DNA from: Chitinophaga varians
GTDB lineage: Bacteria > Bacteroidota > Bacteroidia > Chitinophagales > Chitinophagaceae
NCBI RefSeq assembly: GCF_014529945.1
Contig: NZ_JACVFB010000004.1
Span: 186,001-250,000 of the forward strand
Direction: 5' to 3'
Length of the DNA stretch: 64,000 bases
In this document: in pieces, positions 25,343 to 34,041 of the stretch
How positions within the stretch are numbered: the first letter of the stretch is position 1
How the letters are laid out: each line of letters opens with the position of its first letter
The notes under the pieces: model-generated
Told to the model about the DNA's origin: nothing
Databases searched by the model: none
What the model saw: the letters and a program-made list of their open reading frames with translations, nothing else
Program-made: the position numbers and the translations under genes

Positions 25343-26218
25343 TCAAAGGGAAAGATTGGACAAATCGCGGTATCTGGCCCGAAACGTCAGTGGCGTCTCA
25401 CCTGTGAGCTTACGGAATACACGGGTGAAATAGGTGTGATCTTCAAAGCCGGTGCGGAAAGCAATCTCTTTGGTGGTAAGGTCTGTGTAGTAAAGCAGGC
25501 GTTTGGCTTCCAGTAAGGACTCCTGCTGTATCCAGTGGCTGACGGGGAAACCGGTATGTCCTTTCACCACTTCGTTGAGATAGGAAAGGGAGAGGTTCAT
25601 TCTGTCGGCATAGGCAGCGGGGCCTTTTAGTGTCAGAAAATGTTCCTTCACCAGTTCTTTGAACTGCCGGGTGATGATAGCAGCGCGGTCTGTCTGCTGC
25701 TGGCTGTTGTTGTTGGCTTGCAGGAAGGCGGAGGCCACCATGCCGATGTAGGCGTCGATCAGGGAGTGCAGCACTTTCCGTTGCAGTGGATCGCTGTTGG
25801 ATTGCTGGTCGTACTGCAATACCAGTTGCAGGCATTGGGCGAAAGCGCTGATATCATCCATCGGGATGCATTGCTGTTGGCCTTTGGCGTTTTCCAGGAT
25901 GTTGCGCCAGGTGTCCTGCACCAACGGAATGTCTACGGCGAGAAACCAGCCCTGCGCGGTGCCGTTATCGGTATAGTGATGTACCTGTCCGGGTGCGACG
26001 AATCCGATGCCCTTGCCGGTGGGGCGATGGAGCGCAAAGTCGATCATGAGCTCCATGCTGCCGCTGTCCTGAAGGAAAAAGACGAAGTAGTCATCGCGGT
26101 GTGGTTCCAGGGTGTCGAGTGTACCGGGTTGTATCTGGGTGTATTTTATCTCGATCCCGTTACCGAAATCGGCTTTATGGAGCGGTACCTGTTGTTTCTT
26201 TTGTTGTTTGCCGGGCAT
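25343..26218 (-). CDS. AraC family transcriptional regulator
   Basis: 291 residues. N-terminal cupin-type effector domain (LEPHRDDYFVFFLQDSGSM, then GIGFVAPGQVHHYTDNG). C-terminal HTH pair: YADRMNLSLSYLNEVVKGHTG and TKEIAFRTGFEDHTYFTRVFRK, ending PLTFRARYRDLS. Sits upstream of the siderophore-interacting gene, a plausible target. Confidence 0.9.
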   Translation of the reverse strand: MPGKQQKKQQVPLHKADFGNGIEIKYTQIQPGTLDTLEPHRDDYFVFFLQDSGSMELMIDFALHRPTGKGIGFVAPGQVHHYTDNGTAQGWFLAVDIPLVQDTWRNILENAKGQQQCIPMDDISAFAQCLQLVLQYDQQSNSDPLQRKVLHSLIDAYIGMVASAFLQANNNSQQQTDRAAIITRQFKELVKEHFLTLKGPAAYADRMNLSLSYLNEVVKGHTGFPVSHWIQQESLLEAKRLLYYTDLTTKEIAFRTGFEDHTYFTRVFRKLTGETPLTFRARYRDLSNLSL

Positions 26219-26228
26219 AGTATTTTAT

Positions 26229-27098
26229 TTAGGATGACAGGAGCGCATAGGCTGTTTCGGCCGTTCGGAGGGCGATGGTAGCGTCTTCACCGGCGCTGAG
26301 GCTCCAGGCGGCGGAGAGACCGCCGTAGGCGATGATCCACCGCAGCAGCCGGGAAGGTTCTATACGGGCCGCTGTGCTGACTACCGCTACCTGTTCCGCG
26401 AGCCGTCCTGGTGCACCGGAAATTTCCTGATCAGGATTACAGAAGATGTTGGCGTAATCATAGCCCCGGTCGCCCAGCAATCCTTTCGGGTCGATGGCGA
26501 GCCATCCTCTGGGGCCGCCGTCCAGCACGTTGCCATGATGAAGATCGCCATGCAGGATGCCTGTTTCCTGTTGATGACGAAGCAGATCGTGTGCAATCAG
26601 ATTAGCATCTCCCAGGATACCGCCGTACTGATCTGCTGCCGGGGGCAGTGCTTCAAACCATTTCTCCAGCGGTACCAGTTGAGCCGGTGGCGGGGTATTA
26701 CGCGGAGCATGGAGCAGATCGGCCACTTCGCAGATAATACGGCTGGCGGTGGCATCGTGGCCGTTGTGTGCCATGGCTGCCAGTACCGGCGTGCTGTTGA
26801 TGCGTTCGAGCAACAGAGCGGGGCCGTCCTGCTGAAACACCCGGGCAGCGCCGGTACCGTTCCAGTAGGCCATCAATAGTCCGCCGCGTTGTTCTTCCGC
26901 TTCGAGGGCTATTTTCAGCATGGCAGGTTGTTGCTGGTAGATAACCGGTTGGAGCCAGCAGGCGTAGGTTTTGAATGGCTTACCGTCAGGTTCCAGTTGC
27001 CATTGCAGCAAATAATGTTTCCGTTGTTGATCACCGGCCCTGAAAGCAGCTGCTGTTCTCCATTCCTGCACGGGGGCGGTGTGGTGATGTTTGGACAT
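26229..27098 (-). CDS. Aminoglycoside/hydroxyurea phosphotransferase-like kinase (APH(6) family)
   Basis: 289 residues. Kinase-like fold with the phosphotransferase signature ILHGDLHHGNVL and the metal-binding AIDPKGLLGDRGYDYANIF, matching PF04655 (streptomycin 6-kinase type). The N-terminal lobe includes MLKIALEAEEQRGGLLMAYWNG. Known members inactivate streptomycin or hydroxyurea; many chromosomal relatives have no demonstrated resistance, so this is family membership only. Ten bases separate its stop from the AraC gene start. Confidence 0.87.
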   Translation of the reverse strand: MSKHHHTAPVQEWRTAAAFRAGDQQRKHYLLQWQLEPDGKPFKTYACWLQPVIYQQQPAMLKIALEAEEQRGGLLMAYWNGTGAARVFQQDGPALLLERINSTPVLAAMAHNGHDATASRIICEVADLLHAPRNTPPPAQLVPLEKWFEALPPAADQYGGILGDANLIAHDLLRHQQETGILHGDLHHGNVLDGGPRGWLAIDPKGLLGDRGYDYANIFCNPDQEISGAPGRLAEQVAVVSTAARIEPSRLLRWIIAYGGLSAAWSLSAGEDATIALRTAETAYALLSS

Positions 27099-27120
27099 CG
27101 GTTGAAAGGAGATCGTTGTT

Positions 27121-27151
27121 AAAAAAAAGTCCCTCCGGCTGGCGGAGGGAC
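27121..27151 (-). terminator. Intrinsic terminator after the dehydrogenase gene
   Basis: On the minus strand GTCCCTCCG, five-base loop, CGGAGGGAC, then eight T residues. It begins nine bases beyond the stop at 27160 and isolates that gene from the kinase gene at 26229-27098. Confidence 0.9.
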
Positions 27152-27159
27152 AGCCGGTG

Positions 27160-28017
27160 TTATGCCGGGATATTATCTTTCGCGATGACGGTCCAGTCTT
27201 CGCTGCCGTGGCCTTTGGCGATCCAGCGGTCCATTTCTTCCGCGATGGCCGGGATCACTGCGAGATGTGTTCCGTTTTCAGCGGCAGCGTTGATGAACAG
27301 CTGGGTGTCTTTGCGGGACATGTTCAGTTCCCAGGATGGCTCGTTGTATGTGCCGGCGGTCAGGCGTTTGAGCCTCGGCACTACCTGTGCGCCAGGGTTC
27401 CAGGCGTTGAACAACGCATATACTTCATCCTGCTTTATGTTGAGCGCTTTGCAGAGCGACAGCATATCAGAGAGGCCTGCAGTGAAGGTCACCAGGAACA
27501 GGTTGCCCATCAATTTAATGGCGGCGGCTTTTCCTGGCTCAGGGCCGAAGTTGAGCACTTTGCCGGTGAATGGTGCCAGCTCCGGTTCCAACCGGCTAAT
27601 CAGTTCCTGATCGCCTGAAACGAGGATGTTACCGGTACCTTCCAGTGCATTGGCAGGACCCATGAACACAGGCGCATGCTGATAAACAAAGCCACGTTCT
27701 TTCCATGCCCGGGTGCGTTGTGCGGCGCCTTCGGCAGAGGTGGTGGTATGATCTATAATAATGGCGCCGGGCTTTAGTCCGGCACTGGCGGCGGCTAATA
27801 CTTCATCTACAGACGCATCATCTTTCAGGGTAAGATAAATCCTGTCTGCTCCCTTTACGGCATCTGCCGCATTTTCAAATGCTTTGGCGCCGTATGCTTC
27901 CATTGCTTGCGCACGGGAGGCGGTGCGGTTCCATACCTGTACCTGCAGCCCTTTACCAATCATTGCCCTGACAAAGTTGGATCCCAGCAGGCCCATACCT
28001 AAAAATGCTACCATCAT
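27160..28017 (-). CDS. 3-hydroxyisobutyrate dehydrogenase-like NAD(P)-binding oxidoreductase
   Basis: 285 residues. Rossmann motif at the very start (VAFLGMGLLGSNFVRAM), substrate-site DHTTTSAEGAAQRT, and the catalytic lysine region GKAAAIKLMGNLFLVTFTAG. Beta-hydroxyacid dehydrogenases of this group include HIBADH, tartronate semialdehyde reductases and imine reductases; the residues visible do not decide which. Cytoplasmic, own transcription unit ending at a perfect terminator. Confidence 0.88.
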   Translation of the reverse strand: MMVAFLGMGLLGSNFVRAMIGKGLQVQVWNRTASRAQAMEAYGAKAFENAADAVKGADRIYLTLKDDASVDEVLAAASAGLKPGAIIIDHTTTSAEGAAQRTRAWKERGFVYQHAPVFMGPANALEGTGNILVSGDQELISRLEPELAPFTGKVLNFGPEPGKAAAIKLMGNLFLVTFTAGLSDMLSLCKALNIKQDEVYALFNAWNPGAQVVPRLKRLTAGTYNEPSWELNMSRKDTQLFINAAAENGTHLAVIPAIAEEMDRWIAKGHGSEDWTVIAKDNIPA

Positions 28018-28065
28018 GTTGAATTTTTGGCAAAGGTAGGAAAGAGTGAGAATATGCTTTGGTAT

Positions 28066-28794
28066 CTACAACGTCATCAGCTGCATGAAGGCAGCAGTAC
28101 TGTTTTTGTTCTCCCGCGCAGCATGCAGTTCGTTGAGGTAGGGAAACGTGTGGATATTATATCGGAAAGCGGGCAACTTGTGGTTGAACTTCTTTTCAAG
28201 GTATTGATTTAGTTCCGCGTCTGTTTTATGTCCTTCTATATAATCCGTCAGAAAATAGTACAGGCTTTTGTATTCTTTTTCCAGCAGCAGATGCAGGGCG
28301 ATGACAAATGCGCCATAGGTAATATCATTACTACGGGCAATGATACTGCCGGCTTTCTCATAGAAAGCAGTGTCCAGCTGTTGATAATGCAGTGGTAAAA
28401 ATATCAGGCAGAAATATTCGATGTTGGTGTTTTCAAAAACGCCACCGGTAGTTTCTCCGCCGTCCATATTATGCCAGGTGGCCCATTCCATGAATTCGTT
28501 GAGCGGCTGCCTGCCGGCCAGCAGCTCTTCCAGCTGATGTACCAGTCCTGATACGGTAGGCGCAGTGTCCCGGGCGTATTGTTTATAGTCCTGCCACTCG
28601 AAGAAGTAGTCCGACTGGTGGTTTTCCAGCGCTGTTTCAAAAAGCGACACGGGGTCGGTGAATCCTGCTTCATAGGGTTCCGGCTCCAGTTCTTCTTCCA
28701 GGTGGGTAATCAGTTCCCGGGTGGTCAGTGTTCCCTGAAACCAGCGGATGATCATATCGTGAAAAAACGGGTATTCTTTTCCCGGGATATTCAT
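28066..28794 (-). CDS. Hypothetical protein
   Basis: 242 residues from the ATG at 28794; upstream extensions have poor composition. Rich in aromatic and acidic residues and helix-forming segments (FFHDMIIRWFQGTLTT, ITHLEEELEPEPYEAG). No signal peptide, membrane segment or catalytic motif. I do not recognise a family. Confidence 0.6.
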   Translation of the reverse strand: MNIPGKEYPFFHDMIIRWFQGTLTTRELITHLEEELEPEPYEAGFTDPVSLFETALENHQSDYFFEWQDYKQYARDTAPTVSGLVHQLEELLAGRQPLNEFMEWATWHNMDGGETTGGVFENTNIEYFCLIFLPLHYQQLDTAFYEKAGSIIARSNDITYGAFVIALHLLLEKEYKSLYYFLTDYIEGHKTDAELNQYLEKKFNHKLPAFRYNIHTFPYLNELHAARENKNSTAAFMQLMTL

Positions 28795-29213
28795 GGTAAA
28801 CAGGTTTATGGATGCTAATGTACGAAAGAAGTGATTACAGGATGAGTTCGCGGGCTTCGGCGCCTGCCAGGGCTTTTCATTGCCTATCAACGCGCTCCTG
28901 CTATATGTTTCACAGGTATTAACGTAATCGCCTGCCTCATAATGTTGTAACATAGGAAAACGTATTCATGAGCAATTTAAATTATTTCCTGCCGAAAAAA
29001 TGTTGTTTCTCACGCTTTGCAGGTATCAGGTTTGGACGGCCGCGGTTGCATTTATCATCTTCATATATGCCCTGTATTTTAAATACGAATTAATTAAATT
29101 TATATATTTCATTATTCCTATGCTTTTAGGAGAAGATAAAAACGGGAAAACTCCCCTAAATCTTTGGCAGCCATGAATTATTTTTGCGACTCCTTTTGAG
29201 ATATAATCATACC
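28795..29213. other. Gene-free stretch upstream of the histidine kinase
   Basis: 419 bases, AT-rich towards the right. It holds a possible hairpin (TTTAGGAG near 29127 with CTCCCCTAAA near 29152) and a -7 element TATTTTTG at 29179-29186 (exact match, but no TTG at normal spacing), 28 bases before the kinase start at 29214. No open frame with coding-like composition was found. Confidence 0.5.
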
Positions 29214-30530
29214 ATGATCTTTAGGAAAATCGCACACTACTGGAACGCTGTGGTTAACACAGGAATACATCCCGGCTTGTCTTTCATTGAAACGAGAAGG
29301 ACTAAGTTGATGAACATCGTAGCTATTCCCGGAGTTGTACTGACCTTATATTTCTGTGTCCTTAACCTGGTACAGCATCGTCCTTTGCTGGCGCTGGTGA
29401 ACTTTATCCATACCCTGGCAGATGTGCTGATCCTGTACCTGAATAAAAAACGGCGTTATCTGGAGGCGCGGGCCGCAGTCCTTGTATTCGCCTTGCTGCT
29501 GTATGGCATTTCCGGGTTCTTTTTCCGAAATGGCGTGGAGTTTTACCTCATTCTTATACTGGTGCTCATCTATCTTATTTATGATAATAAATGGTTATTA
29601 GGTTTCCTTTCGGTATTGATCATATCTGTGATCGCGGTGGTATACTACGCCCCGGTGATATGGGACCTGAAGCCACTGGTACCTTCCGGCAGGGTACTGG
29701 CCAACCTGGTGATAGCGCTGGGCATGGTGGTCATCGCCCTGATTTATTTTAAAAGCGTACATACCGAATACCAGGAGCAGACGGAAGATCAGCGCAAAGC
29801 GCTGGATATGCTGAACCGTGATAAAGTGAAACTGTTTTCCATCATCGCACACGATATCCGTAGTCCGCTGGCCACCCTGGAAGGTTTGCTGCGGATGTTC
29901 AGCAATAACCACTACAGCGAGGCTGATATGAAGTCGGCAGCCGTGGAGCTGCACCTGAAAGTATCGCAGCTGGGCGAAACACTCAATAACCTCCTGCGCT
30001 GGACAGCCGGACAAATGAAAGGTCTTCATACCGAGCCGTCAGATGTACTGCTGGCGCCCCTTGTCAAGGATGCGCTCAGCACATTTGAACCGAACATCCG
30101 TCAGAAAGGATTGAAGCTGGATCTATCTGTAGATGACCATACGCCGGTATATGTAGACACCAATCAGCTGATGATCGTGTTACGTAACCTGATCAGCAAC
30201 GCCATTAAATTCAGTCACCAGGAAGGAACGATTACCATCAGCGCTTCCTCCGGCGATAAAAATGTATGCCTGAGCGTGAGCGATCAGGGTGTAGGCATGG
30301 ACCGCGAACGGCAGGAAACGCTGTTCTCTTTCGGCTATAAACCCAGCTATGGCACCGCCGGCGAGCGCGGCTCCGGGATTGGCCTGGTGCTGTGCGCCGA
30401 ATTTATCCGACAGAACAATGGCGAAATAGACGTGGAAAGCGCACCGGGAAAAGGCACCACCTTCCGGTTAACATTGCCCGCAGGAGAGGTAAAGACCCCC
30501 GAAGAAATAGAAGAGGAGTGGTGGGCATAA
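29214..30530 (+). CDS. Membrane sensor histidine kinase
   Basis: 438 residues. Residues 1-180 contain about six hydrophobic segments (an integral sensor without large periplasmic loops), then a short coiled linker (EQTEDQRKALDMLNRDKVK), the phosphoacceptor box FSIIAHDIRSPLATL with H213, and a complete HATPase: LRNLISNAIKFSHQ, VSDQGVGMD and GSGIGLVLCAEFIRQN. No response regulator is adjacent, so it is an orphan here. The stop codon is embedded in a perfect hairpin (30513-30542). A TTG start at 29184 is possible but lies before the promoter. Confidence 0.9.
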   Translation: MIFRKIAHYWNAVVNTGIHPGLSFIETRRTKLMNIVAIPGVVLTLYFCVLNLVQHRPLLALVNFIHTLADVLILYLNKKRRYLEARAAVLVFALLLYGISGFFFRNGVEFYLILILVLIYLIYDNKWLLGFLSVLIISVIAVVYYAPVIWDLKPLVPSGRVLANLVIALGMVVIALIYFKSVHTEYQEQTEDQRKALDMLNRDKVKLFSIIAHDIRSPLATLEGLLRMFSNNHYSEADMKSAAVELHLKVSQLGETLNNLLRWTAGQMKGLHTEPSDVLLAPLVKDALSTFEPNIRQKGLKLDLSVDDHTPVYVDTNQLMIVLRNLISNAIKFSHQEGTITISASSGDKNVCLSVSDQGVGMDRERQETLFSFGYKPSYGTAGERGSGIGLVLCAEFIRQNNGEIDVESAPGKGTTFRLTLPAGEVKTPEEIEEEWWA

Positions 30531-30542
30531 ATACCACTCCTC
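30513..30542. other. Perfect hairpin spanning the histidine kinase stop codon
   Basis: GAGGAGTGGT (30513-30522) pairs perfectly with ACCACTCCTC (30533-30542); the stop codon is in the loop. No T-run follows, so it may protect the mRNA 3' end or act as a weak terminator. Confidence 0.5.
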
Positions 30543-30557
30543 CAACTTTGCATGATA

Positions 30558-30588
30558 CTGGGTTTGATGAAATATTTTCATAGCTTTG
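30558..30588 (+). promoter_or_regulatory. Promoter of the ECF sigma factor gene
   Basis: CTG at 30558-30560 (one off TTG), a 20-base spacer and TAGCTTTG at 30581-30588 (exact -7). Predicted transcription start is near 30593, 30 bases before the ATG at 30623. Confidence 0.5.
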
Positions 30589-30622
30589 TTTTCAAGGCTA
30601 AACATTTTCATCAACCAAACCA

Positions 30623-31180
30623 ATGCCCGCTTACTACGTATACGAGGACAGTGAACTGCTTGACTTCATGAAGTCGGGCAATGAAGCTGCGTTTGATGAA
30701 ATTTACCGCCGACACTGGCACAGCCTCTACCACAGTGCCTATTACCTGCTACAGGATGAAGCTCCCGCCATGGACATTGTACAGGACGTATTCGTGTGGT
30801 TCTGGGAAAACCGCGACCACCTGGTACTGACCACCCTCCGGGGCTATCTCCTCATGGCCGTCCGTTATAAAGTAGCGAACTATTTCCGCCGACAAAAAGT
30901 ACGTGCCGCCTTTGCCGCAGCATCCATCCTGCTGGCGCGTGAAGAAGGCTCCCACGAACAGGCGCTGGAACTGAAAGAGCTGAAAGCCGTGATCGCCAGC
31001 TTTACCGCCGAACTGCCCGATCGTTGCAGAGAAGTGTTCCAGTTGAGCCGCCAGGAACATTTATCTAACCGTGAAATAGCCCGTCAGTTAGGGATTTCAG
31101 AGAAGACCGTGGAAAATCAACTGACAATAGCGCTGAAGAAATTGCGTGTGAGGCTGGGGAGTATGAGTTTGTTGATGTAA
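30623..31180 (+). CDS. ECF-type RNA polymerase sigma factor of a SusC/SusD locus
   Basis: 185 residues. Region 2 is visible as EAAFDEIYRRHWHSLYHSA through DIVQDVFVWFWENRD, and region 4 as LPDRCREVFQLSRQEHLSNREIARQLGISEKTVENQL, a helix-turn-helix for the -35 element. The family-specific context is a FecR-type anti-sigma gene and a SusC with an STN domain downstream, which together form a trans-envelope signalling chain that switches on the locus when its glycan is present. Unusually, the anti-sigma gene is not adjacent: a two-gene antisense module of 1.5 kb lies between. Confidence 0.92.
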   Translation: MPAYYVYEDSELLDFMKSGNEAAFDEIYRRHWHSLYHSAYYLLQDEAPAMDIVQDVFVWFWENRDHLVLTTLRGYLLMAVRYKVANYFRRQKVRAAFAAASILLAREEGSHEQALELKELKAVIASFTAELPDRCREVFQLSRQEHLSNREIARQLGISEKTVENQLTIALKKLRVRLGSMSLLM

Positions 31181-31216
31181 GCCTGGGTTGAGAGGAACGA
31201 CAAAAATTACCAGGTG

Positions 31217-31750
31217 TTACATTGCCTGGAGGACATTCACATCTGCCTGGTACATATTATCCTTCAGGTAGTTAATCCAATTAGCCAGTCGTATAATATT
31301 ATCTGCACCTGCCTGGTGTAGCTCTCTGAATAGTTGCTTAAACCGTTCGTCTTTTTTGGTGTTAACTGATTTTGATACTTTCTTTAGCTGCTGCAGCTCT
31401 TCAGGTAAGCCAAAATTAGATAAGGAAATATTTACAGCGGCAGCACTATCCAGGATAAAACGTTCCATAGCTGGATAAATTTGAATGATATAATGATGTC
31501 GGGTGGTATTGAGGTGCCTATGGAGTATTAAGGAGCCTGTTTGACAGATTACCGAGAACTCTTTTAAATAGTCTATCTCATATTTGTCCTTATCTATAAT
31601 GCCAAGTGCAAAACGATTTGAGAAATTTTCTTTCATCACTTTTGCAACTGTCCCACAACCTTTCTGATGATTGTATCGACTTACAGGAGGTACCAATGTT
31701 TCAATCAAATTTGTATCCACGAAACATTCCGGAATAACTGCTATGTCCAT
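31217..31750 (-). CDS. Small TOPRIM-like protein, partner of the ATPase
   Basis: 177 residues; the ATG at 31750 shares its A with the TGA stop of the ATPase gene, so translation is coupled. TOPRIM-type residues are visible: VIPECFVDTNLIETL (E8, then D12 at the spacing seen in EGxxD), a Gly-containing loop HQKGCGTVAKV (28-38), and the acidic pair in ALGIIDKDK (D53, D55). TOPRIM domains of this kind in OLD nucleases, RloB and AriB bind metal and cut nucleic acid. The C-terminal 100 residues are helical with no recognised motif. I assign the fold from these residues only; no named family is certain. It probably acts with the ATPase as a defence pair. Confidence 0.65.
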   Translation of the reverse strand: MDIAVIPECFVDTNLIETLVPPVSRYNHQKGCGTVAKVMKENFSNRFALGIIDKDKYEIDYLKEFSVICQTGSLILHRHLNTTRHHYIIQIYPAMERFILDSAAAVNISLSNFGLPEELQQLKKVSKSVNTKKDERFKQLFRELHQAGADNIIRLANWINYLKDNMYQADVNVLQAM

Positions 31751-32739
31751 CAAATAAAGCTTTCACTATTAGTAAATAGATCTACACCATTTTGGAATAC
31801 ATCATGTAGGTCCTGATCGGATAGCTGTTTGATTTTTGTCTCATAATTTTCATAGTGAACAACAAAAACGGATAGCTCGTTTCGACCGTTCTCTAATAAA
31901 TCGTTGAGTATGAATGGACTGTGAGTGGCAATGAAATATTGATTGTCAGTTTTATGAATCATTTCCTGAGTAAGCAACGTCATATATGGTGGAAATGAAT
32001 GGGCCTCTGGCTCTTCGAATAGTAGAACACTTTCATCGTTTGACGCGATGGCCGCTTTGAAAAAGATGATTCGCTGTAGTGTATCCGCAATTGAGTTATA
32101 TGGTATCAGAAACATACCATCTTTATCCTTGGATTGGATAACTTTAATAGTCTGGCTGCTTTTATCAAAAGCGATGTCAAGCCCATATTCTCTGAACAAT
32201 GTTGTGACCTGGTCCTTAAGTTCTCCATATTGTTCGATGATGGAAAGCAGATTCGAGCCAAAAGGAGGGATCAGATATTTTGCATGTCCTTTTTCATAGA
32301 CAACGTCAGCTTTGTAAATGTATCTTTTGACTGGCGGTTTAAAGTTGACATTTCTCCTTACCCCTTTGACGGTTAACTTCTCGTCAACTCTGAAAAGAGA
32401 ATTGTCATCGGAAAAATCCACCCGGATTTTCAAGCCTACTTTAGGATCATAGCCCATCCTGACGCTTCCTTTATTGGTATTTATCACCGCGTCACTTTCA
32501 CCATTACCATTATAGAACAGTTCGAGTTCATTTTCCAATCGGATCAAAGTATTTAATTTCTTTGACTTGTTTTCCATTAAATACGGGGTCGCAAATAATG
32601 ACAGCGCTTCAATGATATTAGACTTTCCTACATTGGGGCGGCCGATGAATAAATTAATTCGCTTGAACCCTGAAAGTTCAAGATTCCGAATAGACTTAAA
32701 ATTGGTTATAGATAGATAATTGATTGAATTCGACATCAT
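31750..32739 (-). CDS. OLD/RecF-type AAA ATPase
   Basis: 329 residues, an ABC-class ATPase of the AAA_15/AAA_21 type. N-terminus INYLSITNFKSIRNLELS leads into Walker A GRPNVGKSN (G33-S40); Walker B is VLLFEEPEAH (238-247, E242-E243) and the switch histidine is in FIATHSPFILNDLL (H273). The middle is a variable insertion. OLD-family enzymes join such an ATPase to a C-terminal TOPRIM nuclease. Here the chain stops soon after the H-loop, and the TOPRIM-like part is the next gene, as in two-gene systems such as PARIS. Base composition is lower in G+C than the neighbouring genes, suggesting transfer. Start at 32739 or the adjacent ATG at 32736. Confidence 0.85.
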   Translation of the reverse strand: MMSNSINYLSITNFKSIRNLELSGFKRINLFIGRPNVGKSNIIEALSLFATPYLMENKSKKLNTLIRLENELELFYNGNGESDAVINTNKGSVRMGYDPKVGLKIRVDFSDDNSLFRVDEKLTVKGVRRNVNFKPPVKRYIYKADVVYEKGHAKYLIPPFGSNLLSIIEQYGELKDQVTTLFREYGLDIAFDKSSQTIKVIQSKDKDGMFLIPYNSIADTLQRIIFFKAAIASNDESVLLFEEPEAHSFPPYMTLLTQEMIHKTDNQYFIATHSPFILNDLLENGRNELSVFVVHYENYETKIKQLSDQDLHDVFQNGVDLFTNSESFI

Positions 32740-32891
32740 AAGATAAAAGTAAACTTTTTTTTGTTCGCAGACTTGCTTTGAGTCATAGAAAATGCCCGAA
32801 ATACCCTGTAATCATCGGCCTCAAAAAAAAATTTCCAACCCCTTTGGGGGATCCCCTCCATTCAGGTGCCTACTATACAGGAACGTCCTTT

Positions 32892-34004
32892 ATGGAACAG
32901 GAATCACTACAGCGTTTATTGGAGAAAATCAGCGATGGCACTGCCACCGACGAGGAAATGGCCTCCTATCTCCGGTATTGTGACGCGGCGGAGAAAACAG
33001 GGGAAAGCACCCTGCCTCCTCCCCATACCGGTGGTGTGGAGCAGCATATGCTGGCAGCCATTCATCAGCGTACCGGTCGGCGGAAATCACGCCGCATCGT
33101 ACGTTACTGGTATGCCGCAGCGGCGATGCTGACAGGTCTCATCGCGCTGGTGATGTACCTGAAGCCGGAACGGCATGCTACCAGATCGGCGCTGGCGACG
33201 GCCGTACAGCAAGACATCCCTGCCGGTACGGATAAAGCCGTGCTCACACTGGCCAATGGTAAAAAGATCACGCTGGGAACGGCTGATGATGAAGCGCTAG
33301 CGCGGCAGGCAGGACTACGGGTATACCGGAGCGACAGTGGAGAGATCGTCTACGAGGCTACCGGCGCCGGCAGCGGGTTTCATGAAATTGCTACCCCGCG
33401 CGGCGGACAATATCGCGTGGTATTACAGGACGGCAGTAAAGTATGGCTCAACGCGGCGTCTTCGCTGCGTTATCCGGCTACTTTCACCGGCAGCACCCGG
33501 ACGGTGGAACTGACAGGGGAGGCCTATTTTGAAATTGCCGGCAATGCCCGCCAGCCTTTCATTGTACATACGCCATCGCAACAGGTGGAAGTACTGGGAA
33601 CGCACTTTAATGTAAATGCATATGAAGAGAATGCATGCACACAAACAACATTGTTGGAAGGCCGCGTAAGGGTCAGCGCCGGCCGCAACGGGCTCATCTT
33701 ACGTCCCGGAGAGCAGGCCAGCCTTTACCACCAGGGCGCCCTGTCCAAAGCACCGGCAGATGCCAATGCCGCGGTAGCCTGGAAGAACGGGTATTTTATT
33801 TTTAATGATACGTATCTCACAGAAGTATTGCAGCAGCTGTGCCGCTGGTATGATGTGGAAGCAGATCTGAAAAGCGTGCCCAATATGCATTACAACGGCG
33901 TCATTCCACGGAACGTGCCGTTGTCAAAAGCTTTGGAGATGCTGGAATTCACCGGCGGCGTAAAATTCAACGTGAACAATAATATCATCCGTGTCAGACA
34001 TTAA
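32892..34004 (+). CDS. FecR family anti-sigma factor
   Basis: 370 residues from the ATG at 32892. The N-terminal 65 residues are the cytoplasmic sigma-binding part, followed by one membrane helix (YAAAAMLTGLIALVMYL, about 74-90), the periplasmic FecR domain (RGGQYRVVLQDGSKVWLNA, SLRYPATF, then ELTGEAYFEIAGN) and a C-terminal DUF4974-like part (YLTEVLQQLCRWYDVEADL). It holds the sigma factor inactive until SusC signals. The reading frame is open 38 codons upstream, but that stretch includes CAACCCCTTTGGGGG repeats and has no coding look. Promoter not found; in the ancestral locus it probably followed the sigma gene directly. Confidence 0.92.
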   Translation: MEQESLQRLLEKISDGTATDEEMASYLRYCDAAEKTGESTLPPPHTGGVEQHMLAAIHQRTGRRKSRRIVRYWYAAAAMLTGLIALVMYLKPERHATRSALATAVQQDIPAGTDKAVLTLANGKKITLGTADDEALARQAGLRVYRSDSGEIVYEATGAGSGFHEIATPRGGQYRVVLQDGSKVWLNAASSLRYPATFTGSTRTVELTGEAYFEIAGNARQPFIVHTPSQQVEVLGTHFNVNAYEENACTQTTLLEGRVRVSAGRNGLILRPGEQASLYHQGALSKAPADANAAVAWKNGYFIFNDTYLTEVLQQLCRWYDVEADLKSVPNMHYNGVIPRNVPLSKALEMLEFTGGVKFNVNNNIIRVRH

Positions 34005-34041
34005 AAAGTAAAAACAAGGAGGAAACAATTTTTCGTCAACC

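Noticed and set aside
26229..27098. Calling the APH(6)-like gene a streptomycin resistance gene.
   Set aside because: Only family-level motifs are visible; many chromosomal homologues have no resistance role.
32778..32891. Longer N-terminus for FecR.
   Set aside because: The extra 38 residues come from leader repeats and lack similarity to the FecR start, which fits 32892.
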